From: Verrucomicrobiota bacterium
GTDB taxonomy: Bacteria > Verrucomicrobiota > Verrucomicrobiia > Opitutales > Puniceicoccaceae
Direction: 5' to 3'
DNA: 64,000 nucleotides
NCBI GenBank assembly: GCA_038744685.1
Contig: JBCDMB010000001.1
Span: 1-64,000 of the forward strand
Every line of letters starts with the position of its first letter. Position 1 is the stretch's first letter. The translations under genes and the position numbers were made by a program. The notes under the pieces were generated by a model. That model saw nothing but the letters and a program-made list of their open reading frames with translations. It did no database searches and had not been told where the DNA came from. Positions 18,466-25,406 of this stretch are shown here, in pieces.

Positions 18466-20472
18466 TCAGCTTCCGGTCAGCGGTTGCTCCTGCTCCGGTT
18501 CGGTCTGTAATGCACCTTCATCGGAGAGATTATCCTTAACTGGGTTTTCGGGCATGTCATCTGAGTCTTCCCTGTCCGGAACCATTTTCTCTAACCGGCG
18601 AAGCACAGCATCGAGCATATCGTTTGGACCAAGTCCGTTCGCCTCCCGAAGATCGGAGTCGGAATTTCCGTGGTCAACGAAACGGTCCGGCCAACCGATT
18701 CTTTCCACAGGTAAGGTGTGTCCCGACTCCGAGAGCGTTTCTAGAATAGCCGAACCAAATCCACCTGATCGGACGTGATCTTCAAGAGTCACAAAGAGCT
18801 TTGCGGAAGCGGCTTGCTCACCGAGAAGTTTGCGATCGAGGGGTTTGGCAAACCGCGCATTCACAACGCCTACACGGAAGCCGGTCACTTCAGACACTCG
18901 GGAAGCGAGAATGTCTGCTTCGTGAACCATTGGGCCCAAAGCCCAGATCTGAATCTCTTCACCTCTCCGAAGAACTTCGGCTTTTCCAATCTCAAGGATC
19001 TTGGGTTCTTCTTTGATCGGAACGCCCTCTGCGTTTCCACGAGGGTAGCGGATGAAGGCGGGGCCTTGGTGATGCAAGCCCGTCGCTATCATGTCGGTAA
19101 GCTCATCTTCATCCTTAGGCTGCATAATCACGGTTCGGGGAATGCTTCGGACGTAAGCAATGTCAAACAGCCCGTGGTGAGTTGCGCCATCGTTAGGAGA
19201 GAGACCAGCGCGGTCCATACAGAAAAGGACGGGTAGATTTTGCAGGCAAATGTCGTGAACGATGGGATCGAAGGCTCTCTGCAAAAAGGTCGAGTAAATT
19301 GCGCATACGGGATGCATTCCGCTAGTCGCCATTCCCGCTGCAAAAAGCACTGCATGCTCTTCAGCAATGCCCACATCGTAATATTGCTGAGGAAGCGAAT
19401 CTCGTAACAGGTTCAACCCCGTTCCACTTGGCATGGCGGCAGTAATTCCGATGACTGTTTTGTCCTTCTTACAGTGGGCCACGACGGCGTTTCCTAAAAC
19501 GTCCTGGTACTTGGGAGGCGGGTTGGCGGAGCCTGGTTTGGAAGAGCCGGTTTTTGGATCGAATGGCGAAGTCCCATGGAACTTTTCCGGTTGGGCGAGT
19601 GCCACATCGCTGCCTTTTCCTTTCTGGGTAATTACGTGCAAGACGAGGGGTTCAGGCGCATTTTTCGCAAAGAGTAGGTACTGCTCCAGCTCGCTCAGGT
19701 TGTGACCGTCGATTGGACCAATGTAGCGGAGTCCGAAGTTTTCGAAAATAGAGGATGAGGTAAAGAAATCCTTGGTTTCGCGCTTCCACTTCGATCCGAG
19801 GCGAATCAAAGCATCGCCGCCCGGAACCCGCTTTAAAAAGGACTCCAGGTCTTCATTGATCCGGTTGTAGAAAGGCGTGGTGATCAGCTCATTGAAGTAG
19901 CGAGAGAGTGCACCAACGTTCTTATCGATCGACCATTCGTTGTCGTTGAGAATTACAACCAAACGTTTCGTGGAATCAGTGATGTTGTTGAGGGCTTCCA
20001 GGGTGATGCCACAGGTGAACGCGGCGTCCCCGCAAATGGCCACTACGTGTTCGTCACCTCCGGCCTGATCGCGGGCAGCGGCCATACCGAGAGCAGCCGA
20101 AAGGGCAGTGCCCGCGTGGCCCGCTCCGTAACAATCATGTTCGCTCTCGGACCGGTTGAGAAAGCCGCTGTAGCCGCCCGCTTTCCGGATTTTGGTAAAT
20201 TGATCATCGTTTCGGCCGGTTAGGAGTTTGTGGACATAGCCTTGGTGAGAGACATCAAAAACAAAGCGATCAGTAGGCGTGTCGAATACCCGGTGGAGCG
20301 CGATACTGAGCTCAACCACGCCAAGGTTAGGTCCGATATGGCCGCCATTGGCAGCCGTGACCTCGATCACCCGTTTTCGGATCTCTGTTGCCAGCTCATC
20401 GAGTTGGTCTTTTTCCAATTCCTTTACATCAGCAGGACCCTGAATCCTGGCCAAAATGCTGTCGTTATTCAC
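18466..20472 (-). CDS. dxs: 1-Deoxy-D-xylulose-5-phosphate synthase
   Basis: First step of the MEP isoprenoid pathway: pyruvate plus glyceraldehyde 3-phosphate gives DXP, with thiamine diphosphate. The 668-residue protein shows HIGPNLGVVELSIALH, the ThDP/Mg motif GDAAFTCGITLEALNN...NDNEWSID, the transketolase pyrimidine domain with GIAEEHAVLFAAGMA and DRAGLSPNDGATHHG, and the C-terminal LEDHVRSGGFGSAI. The last ~45 residues (after LRRLEKMVPDRED) form an acidic, Pro/Glu-rich tail ending EQEQPLTGS. Most DXS proteins, at about 620-640 residues, lack such a tail. xseB lies 21 bases upstream on the same strand, as in the E. coli xseB-ispA-dxs order but without ispA. Confidence 0.95.
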   Translation of the reverse strand: MNNDSILARIQGPADVKELEKDQLDELATEIRKRVIEVTAANGGHIGPNLGVVELSIALHRVFDTPTDRFVFDVSHQGYVHKLLTGRNDDQFTKIRKAGGYSGFLNRSESEHDCYGAGHAGTALSAALGMAAARDQAGGDEHVVAICGDAAFTCGITLEALNNITDSTKRLVVILNDNEWSIDKNVGALSRYFNELITTPFYNRINEDLESFLKRVPGGDALIRLGSKWKRETKDFFTSSSIFENFGLRYIGPIDGHNLSELEQYLLFAKNAPEPLVLHVITQKGKGSDVALAQPEKFHGTSPFDPKTGSSKPGSANPPPKYQDVLGNAVVAHCKKDKTVIGITAAMPSGTGLNLLRDSLPQQYYDVGIAEEHAVLFAAGMATSGMHPVCAIYSTFLQRAFDPIVHDICLQNLPVLFCMDRAGLSPNDGATHHGLFDIAYVRSIPRTVIMQPKDEDELTDMIATGLHHQGPAFIRYPRGNAEGVPIKEEPKILEIGKAEVLRRGEEIQIWALGPMVHEADILASRVSEVTGFRVGVVNARFAKPLDRKLLGEQAASAKLFVTLEDHVRSGGFGSAILETLSESGHTLPVERIGWPDRFVDHGNSDSDLREANGLGPNDMLDAVLRRLEKMVPDREDSDDMPENPVKDNLSDEGALQTEPEQEQPLTGS

Positions 20473-20493
20473 TGGCGTTCTGGGGCACTCGGG

Positions 20494-20748
20494 TTAACTG
20501 GCCTCTGTTGGGGAGGAGGTTCTTTCAAATGGCTCAAGTGACATTTTTTCGTCATCGGCAACTTTCTCGATACGGAGAGCCGCCTCATTCAGGCGTTCGT
20601 GACAAGTTTTGAGCAGTGCCATACCCTCCTCATAATCGCGCACCAAATGGTCGAGGTCGGGCTCATCTTCCTCCAGCCGGGAGACGATTTCCTGAAGCTT
20701 CCCGAAGGCTTCCTCATAGGAAATTTCCTCTTCGTTTTTTTTGCTCAT
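20494..20748 (-). CDS. xseB: Exodeoxyribonuclease VII small subunit
   Basis: Small helical subunit of ExoVII, which binds XseA and helps degrade single-stranded DNA to oligonucleotides. The 84-residue protein has the family core SYEEAFGKLQEIVSRLEEDE followed by LDHLVRDYEEGMALLKTCHERL. The frame extends to 20820 without homology; the ATG at 20748 gives the normal length. The large subunit gene xseA is not in the window. dxs follows after 21 bases. Confidence 0.9.
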   Translation of the reverse strand: MSKKNEEEISYEEAFGKLQEIVSRLEEDEPDLDHLVRDYEEGMALLKTCHERLNEAALRIEKVADDEKMSLEPFERTSSPTEAS

Positions 20749-20838
20749 AAACGGTAAATAAAGCGGTTTGAGACTACGAAAACAAGCAGTCTCCCATCTT
20801 TCTTGCAAATCTTTCCGCAACAGACTCCAGTACGGGAG

Positions 20839-22149
20839 ATGACGGTTATACTCTTGGCGGTAATTGTGATTCTTACCTTGAAAGTCTGTTTTGAGTTCTT
20901 TCTCGAGCGGCTAAACGCAGACTATGTAGCGCGAAACCGGCACCATTTGCCTTCGGTTTTTAAGGGTGTTTTCGATCGGGAAACTTTCGACAAATCCAAC
21001 GACTACACGTTGGCGAAATCTCGGCTGGGGCGGAAAGAGATTTTCTTCGACGGGATAGTTTTGGCGCTGGTGCTTTTGCTTGGGGTATTACCCTTTCTCT
21101 ACGACCTGCTTTCCGGGTGGCTTGGATTTGGCCTTTGGGGGCAGGCACTCGTGTTTGTAACCCTTTTGTTTGTCTTGTCGCTTCCGGGGTTGCCCTTCGA
21201 TTGGTATTCGCAATTTCGATTGGAGGAATCGTTTGGATTCAACAAAACTACCTTGAAACTTTGGTGGTCTGATAAGGCAAAGGGTCTATTGCTTACCTAC
21301 GCGATCGGTGTCCCGCTGGCCGCTCTTATTCTCTGGATCCCTACACGGTTCTCGGAGTTCTGGTGGCTGATCGGCTTTGCTGTCGTATTTGGAGTGCAGC
21401 TACTGATGCTCGTTCTCTATCCGATTCTTATCGTGCCGCTGTTCAACAAGCTTCAGCCCCTTGACGAAGGAGAACTGAATGATCGCCTGATGGCTCTGGC
21501 GGATCGCACTGGATTCAAGGCCAAAACCATCCAGGTCATTGACGGGAGTAAGCGTTCTTCCCACTCCAATGCTTACTTCACCGGGTTTGGGCGGTTTCGG
21601 AGAATCGTCCTGTTTGACACTTTGATTGAACAGCTGAACCCGGAGGAGATCGAGGCGGTTTTGGCCCATGAGATCGGCCATTACCGAAAAGGTCACATCC
21701 CGCGGATGATTGCAGTTTCAGCAGTAAGTTTGGCTCTCGGTTTTTGGATCCTGCAATGGCTTTCCGGGCAGGACTGGTTCATTGGCGGGTTCGGTTTCGA
21801 CCTTAGTCCCGCACTCTATGGGGAAATGGCGCGTTATGTACCTGCCTTTCTTCTTTTCGTCATTCTGGGGGGATTAGTGACTTTCTGGATCAGTCCGCTT
21901 TTCAACTGGTTATCCCGCAGGCATGAGTATGAGGCCGACCGCTTTGCCCGCGACGCAATGGGATCGCCTAAACCGCTTATCTCAGCGCTTCGGGCAATGT
22001 ATAAGAAGAATCTCGGTAACTTGATCCCCCATCCAAGCTATAGTCGCTTTCACTACTCCCATCCGACCTTGAGGGAGCGGGAGAAGAGTTTGAAGGCATT
22101 GGCGGATTCGCCGAAGACTCCCGAAGAAGAGAGTGCACAGTTGGCCTGA
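20839..22149 (+). CDS. M48 family membrane metalloprotease (Ste24/CAAX prenyl protease type)
   Basis: A 436-residue polytopic zinc protease. An N-terminal CAAX_prtase_1-type membrane region (residues 1-200, about five hydrophobic segments) precedes the catalytic LAHEIGHYRKGH motif near residue 277. The third zinc ligand is in HEYEADRFA near residue 367. This domain order is that of Ste24/M48A rather than the shorter HtpX. In bacteria these proteases probably act in membrane protein quality control; no prenylated substrate is implied. The ATG at 20839 is preceded closely by GGGAG, which favours it over the frame opening at 20803. Confidence 0.9.
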   Translation: MTVILLAVIVILTLKVCFEFFLERLNADYVARNRHHLPSVFKGVFDRETFDKSNDYTLAKSRLGRKEIFFDGIVLALVLLLGVLPFLYDLLSGWLGFGLWGQALVFVTLLFVLSLPGLPFDWYSQFRLEESFGFNKTTLKLWWSDKAKGLLLTYAIGVPLAALILWIPTRFSEFWWLIGFAVVFGVQLLMLVLYPILIVPLFNKLQPLDEGELNDRLMALADRTGFKAKTIQVIDGSKRSSHSNAYFTGFGRFRRIVLFDTLIEQLNPEEIEAVLAHEIGHYRKGHIPRMIAVSAVSLALGFWILQWLSGQDWFIGGFGFDLSPALYGEMARYVPAFLLFVILGGLVTFWISPLFNWLSRRHEYEADRFARDAMGSPKPLISALRAMYKKNLGNLIPHPSYSRFHYSHPTLREREKSLKALADSPKTPEEESAQLA

Positions 22150-22158
22150 GTAAAGAGA

Positions 22159-22180
22159 ATCGGCATCGCGATCGGTATCG
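22159..22180 (+). repeat. Left arm of 22-bp inverted repeat flanking the four-helix-bundle gene
   Basis: Built of ATCGG-type units. Its reverse complement matches positions 22607-22628 at 19 of 22 bases. It lies between the M48 stop and the start of the small gene. Confidence 0.65.
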
Positions 22181-22232
22181 TAGCGAGCGGAGCGACATCA
22201 ATAAATCGGAGAACCTCCAGAATCGAATCACG

Positions 22233-22649
22233 ATGAGCTTCGGACACGAGAAATTGGATGTTTACAGATTGGCAGTTCTCTACGTTTCCCGAGTTTTTGG
22301 CTATTCTAATAATTTGAATGGCCTTCACCGTCACGCCCGAGATCAGTGGCTGAGGGCGAGCCAGTCGATTCCTCTGAATATCGCCGAGGGTAACGGCAAG
22401 GCTACTGAGCCTGATCGAAGGAGATTCTTCGAGATCGCGAGAGGGTCTGCACTTGAATGCGCAGCAATCCAGGATGTCCTTGTCGCTGGAGAGGCGTTGA
22501 GTGAGATGGAAAGCAATGAGCTGAAGGTTGATCTGGATCGAATGGTAGCAATGCTGAGCCGATTGGGGAAGCGAGGCTATGCCGTTAAAGAGGAATGTAA
22601 TGGACTCGATACCGATACCGATCCCGATGGGGGAAGCGAGAGGTGGTGA
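22233..22649 (+). CDS. Four-helix-bundle protein (23S rRNA intervening-sequence family)
   Basis: A 138-residue protein of the S23/IVP family. It has the N-terminal HEKLDVYRLAVLYV helix, the signature QWLRASQSIPLNIAEGNGK (residues about 38-57), then RRRFFEIARGSALECAAIQDVL and a last helix with LDRMVAMLSRLGK. First described as ORFs inside intervening sequences of 23S rRNA genes, these are more often free-standing and of unknown function; crystal structures show a four-helix bundle forming a pentamer. The C-terminal tail LDTDTDPDGG is encoded by the right arm of the inverted repeat. The stop overlaps the next gene. Confidence 0.88.
   Translation: MSFGHEKLDVYRLAVLYVSRVFGYSNNLNGLHRHARDQWLRASQSIPLNIAEGNGKATEPDRRRFFEIARGSALECAAIQDVLVAGEALSEMESNELKVDLDRMVAMLSRLGKRGYAVKEECNGLDTDTDPDGGSERW
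22607..22628 (-). repeat. Right arm of 22-bp inverted repeat, inside the 3' end of the four-helix-bundle gene
   Basis: Three consecutive CGAT-type units here encode the Asp/Thr/Pro tail of the protein. It is the inverted partner of 22159-22180 (19 of 22 bases), so the repeat pair encloses about 450 bases containing the whole gene. Confidence 0.65.
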
Positions 22650-23545
22650 GAGGACCTCTGAAACACATTTTTCTGCTTATAGTCTTCGGTTCCATCGCAG
22701 GCGCAGGGGAAATCCGTGTCGCTTCCATGAATTTACAAAACTATCTCATCATGGACCGGAGGGTAGACAATCGATGGGTGAAGGACTATCCGAAGCCTGA
22801 AGTCGAAAAGGCTGCACTGAGAAGAGCGGTTTTAGAAATTAACCCCGATATTCTCGCAGTCCAGGAGATGGGTCCTGGCCTTCTGCTCAGGGAATTTCAG
22901 GAGGATTTGGAAAAGGAGGGACAGGTTTTCCCCTATATGATCCTGATGGAGGGAGAAGATGAGGAGCGTCATGTTGCGGTTCTTTCGAAAATCGAGCCAC
23001 TTGAGGTGATTCCACACAGGGATATGGATTTCCCCTACTTTGGAGAGCGGATGAAAATGAAGCGCGGGCTTCTCGAAGTGGTGTTTCCTCAACAGGAGAA
23101 TGGAGAGGATTTCTGGAGCTTGTTTGTCGTTCATCTCAAGAGCCGGTTAACGGACAATGATTCAGATCCAGACTCGAGAGAACGCAGGGAAAAGGAGGCG
23201 AGGGCGGCTCGTGACCGCATTCTCGAGCAGTTTCCGAACGGGGACGGATATTTTCTAGTGGTCGGAGACTTCAACGATCACCGGGATAGCGCCTCCCTGA
23301 GGAGATTCGCCAATCGCGGCGACACACAGATTACACGGATGATCGACGCCTTTGACTCACGCGGCGAAAAGTGGACCTACCACTACGAGAAATTCGACCG
23401 TTATGAGCGCGTGGACTTTTTTCTGGCGTCCACTGATTTGTCTCGTTGTGTAAAAGGCGCGGAGGGTAAGATCCTAGACTCTTTCTACTGGCGGGTCGGC
23501 ACCGATCACCGCCCCATTTTTCTCGATCTGGATTTCGGGCAATGA
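22646..23545 (+). CDS. Endonuclease/exonuclease/phosphatase family protein, secreted
   Basis: A 299-residue protein with a signal peptide (HIFLLIVFGSIAGAGE). The EEP fold residues are visible: VASMNLQNYL (Asn), LAVQEMG (Glu, metal), FVVHLKSRL, VVGDFNDHRDS (Asp/Asn) and GTDHRPIFLDL (Asp-His). That is a complete set for a Mg-dependent phosphodiesterase. Export suggests scavenging of phosphate or nucleotides from extracellular nucleic acid or phosphoesters rather than DNA repair. The start is GTG 22643 or 22646; the latter overlaps the previous TGA as GTGA. Confidence 0.85.
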   Translation: MRGPLKHIFLLIVFGSIAGAGEIRVASMNLQNYLIMDRRVDNRWVKDYPKPEVEKAALRRAVLEINPDILAVQEMGPGLLLREFQEDLEKEGQVFPYMILMEGEDEERHVAVLSKIEPLEVIPHRDMDFPYFGERMKMKRGLLEVVFPQQENGEDFWSLFVVHLKSRLTDNDSDPDSRERREKEARAARDRILEQFPNGDGYFLVVGDFNDHRDSASLRRFANRGDTQITRMIDAFDSRGEKWTYHYEKFDRYERVDFFLASTDLSRCVKGAEGKILDSFYWRVGTDHRPIFLDLDFGQ

Positions 23546-23603
23546 TCCACGGCAGAAGCGGTCTTGCCATACCGCGGGAGGTCTGATTCGGTCCTGCTTC
23601 TAA

Positions 23604-23680
23604 CGGGATGTAGCTCAGCCTGGCAGAGCGCTGCGTTCGGGACGCAGAGGTCGCTGGTTCGAATCCAGTCATCCCGACCA
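23604..23680 (+). tRNA. tRNA-Pro (CGG)
   Basis: A 77-base cloverleaf. The acceptor arm CGGGATG pairs with CATCCCG (23670-23676). The D-arm region is TAGCTCAGCCTGGCAGAGCG. The anticodon stem CTGCG/CGCAG encloses the loop TTCGGGA, which gives anticodon CGG. The T-loop is TTCGAAT. ACCA follows the acceptor stem, so the CCA end is encoded. Accessory genes begin less than 150 bases downstream. Confidence 0.97.
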
Positions 23681-23739
23681 CGCTGCTGTGAGCGTTGTGC
23701 CGTATCTTTGTCTCGTAGCTTTGGAATCGCTGAATCTTA

Positions 23740-23768
23740 TTCGATAGGAGAGGAGAATTGATTATAAT
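23740..23768 (+). promoter_or_regulatory. Candidate promoter for hipBA
   Basis: A perfect TATAAT at 23763-23768 stands 17 bases after a weak -35 (TTCGAT at 23740). The stretch up to the hipB start at 23819 is much richer in A+T than flanking DNA. A TTGACA at 23780 has no -10 at proper spacing. Confidence 0.35.
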
Positions 23769-23818
23769 GTTTATTAAAATTGACAATATACCTATTTTTG
23801 TCGTTTTTTATAAGCATT

Positions 23819-24142
23819 ATGCAGCGTTCAGTGAATTTGCTTCCTCGTCAACGCCGCCAATTCACTCAATTCGGTGAGCGGTTAAAGTTGGCCCGTTTAC
23901 GTCGCCGCCTTTCGGCTACATTGGTGGCGGAGCGCTCTGGTATCAGTCGGGCGACGTTGCACAAGATAGAATTGGGGGATCCCAATGTGGCAATGGGGAG
24001 TTACTTTCAAGTGCTCCGAGTGTTAGGCTTGGAGGCTGATTTCGGACTATTGGCTTTGGATGATCAAATGGGTCGTAAACTTCAGGATTTGGATCTGGTT
24101 ACAAAGAAAAGGGCTCCTCGGCGAAAGGCCTTAAATGGCTGA
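23819..24142 (+). CDS. hipB: XRE-family antitoxin/repressor, HipB-like
   Basis: A 107-residue DNA-binding protein. A helix-turn-helix runs over residues 17-70 (FGERLKLARLRRRLSATLVA, then SGISRATLHKIELGDPNVAMG), which is the Cro/C1 pattern seen in HipB antitoxins. The basic tail (TKKRAPRRKALNG) could contact DNA or the toxin. The frame runs from 23780, but the ATG at 23819 is where protein-like sequence begins. It overlaps the hipA gene by 8 bases. It is expected to neutralise HipA and repress the pair. Confidence 0.85.
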   Translation: MQRSVNLLPRQRRQFTQFGERLKLARLRRRLSATLVAERSGISRATLHKIELGDPNVAMGSYFQVLRVLGLEADFGLLALDDQMGRKLQDLDLVTKKRAPRRKALNG

Positions 24143-25376
24143 GCGACCACCGATCTATGTTTATGCGGATTGGGTGTGGTTGGAGAAGCCCGCCTTGATG
24201 GGGGTGATGCATCGCTCCGTGGTGCGTGGGGAGGAGGTGCTTGCATTTGAGTATGAGCAGGAATGGTTGAAGCAGGGAGACGCTATGCTGCTTGATCCTC
24301 GTCTGCAATTGGTCCAAGGGCGTCAATATCCCGATGCGTCTAGTGCATTTGGTCTTTTGACTGACTCTGCTCCGGATCGCTGGGGGCGGTTGTTGATTCA
24401 GCGTCGAGCAGCCTTAGAGAAAGAGCCAAGGAGTTTGTATGAGTCAGACTATGTGCTCGCAGCTGCTGACACTTGCCGAATGGGCGGTTTACGCTTCAAG
24501 TTGGATTTGGATGGCGCTTTTCTCGCCGAAGATGAAGCGCTTTCAGTGCCTCCAATGCATATGCTTCGAGAGTTGGAGCAGGCGTCTCTTAACTTTGAAG
24601 CGGCAGATTCGGAAGATCCGCATTATGTGCAATGGCTGCAAATGCTGCTCGCTCCGGGGACTTCTCTCGGAGGTGCGCGACCTAAGGCCAGTGTGCTGGA
24701 TCCCGAAGGCAATCTGTGGGTGGCAAAGTTCCCTAGCCGCAACGACGAATACGATGTCGGCGCATGGGAGGGCGTGGTCACGCAGCTTGCTCATGGGGCT
24801 GGACTCAATGTCGCGTCTGCCAGAGTGGAAAAATTTTCGGGAGCCGGTCATACTTTTCTGAGCCAGCGCTTTGATCGGCAGGGGCAGAGGCGAGTGCATT
24901 TTGCTTCGGCAATGTGCCTGTTGGGCTATCAAGATGGGGACGGAGCGAAAACCGGGGCGAGCTATCTGGACTTGGTTGATTTAATCGAGCGCTATGGTGC
25001 TAATGTGGAGGCAGATCTTATAGAGTTATGGAAGCGAATCGTGTTTAATATTTGCATACATAACACGGATGATCATCTGCGAAACCATGGTTTTCTGCTT
25101 GGGGAATCTGGTTGGAAACTATCACTGGCCTACGATCTCAATCCGCAGCCTTGGGCTGTAGGATTGGCTTTGAATATCGACGAAGTTAGTAATGCCTGCG
25201 ATCTGGATTTGGCTCGGTCGGTGGGGCATTATTTCCGACTCTCAGAGCGGGAGCAGGATACTTACATCAAGGAGATCCGAGAGGCGGTTGCCGGCTGGGA
25301 TTCTATCGCAGAGAGGATGGGAATCAGTCGTGGCGAGATAGAGCGAATGCGTGTGGCGTTTGAAAACGAGTGCTAG
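24135..25376 (+). CDS. hipA: HipA-family serine/threonine kinase toxin
   Basis: A 413-residue full-length HipA. The N-subdomain-1 is residues about 5-105 (with SSAFGLLTDSAPDRWGRLL). The Gly-rich loop is GTSLGGARPKASV near 175-187, the ATP lysine lies in LWVAKFPS, the catalytic loop is IHNTDDHLRNHGF, and the metal-binding AYDLNP follows. HipA kinases phosphorylate aminoacyl-tRNA synthetases (GltX in E. coli) and halt translation; the target here is unknown. The gene is translationally coupled to hipB. It ends 30 bases from the convergent SNF2 gene. Confidence 0.9.
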   Translation: MAERPPIYVYADWVWLEKPALMGVMHRSVVRGEEVLAFEYEQEWLKQGDAMLLDPRLQLVQGRQYPDASSAFGLLTDSAPDRWGRLLIQRRAALEKEPRSLYESDYVLAAADTCRMGGLRFKLDLDGAFLAEDEALSVPPMHMLRELEQASLNFEAADSEDPHYVQWLQMLLAPGTSLGGARPKASVLDPEGNLWVAKFPSRNDEYDVGAWEGVVTQLAHGAGLNVASARVEKFSGAGHTFLSQRFDRQGQRRVHFASAMCLLGYQDGDGAKTGASYLDLVDLIERYGANVEADLIELWKRIVFNICIHNTDDHLRNHGFLLGESGWKLSLAYDLNPQPWAVGLALNIDEVSNACDLDLARSVGHYFRLSEREQDTYIKEIREAVAGWDSIAERMGISRGEIERMRVAFENEC

Positions 25377-25406
25377 CTACTTGAATTCGTGGTATGCCGT
25401 TTCCGC

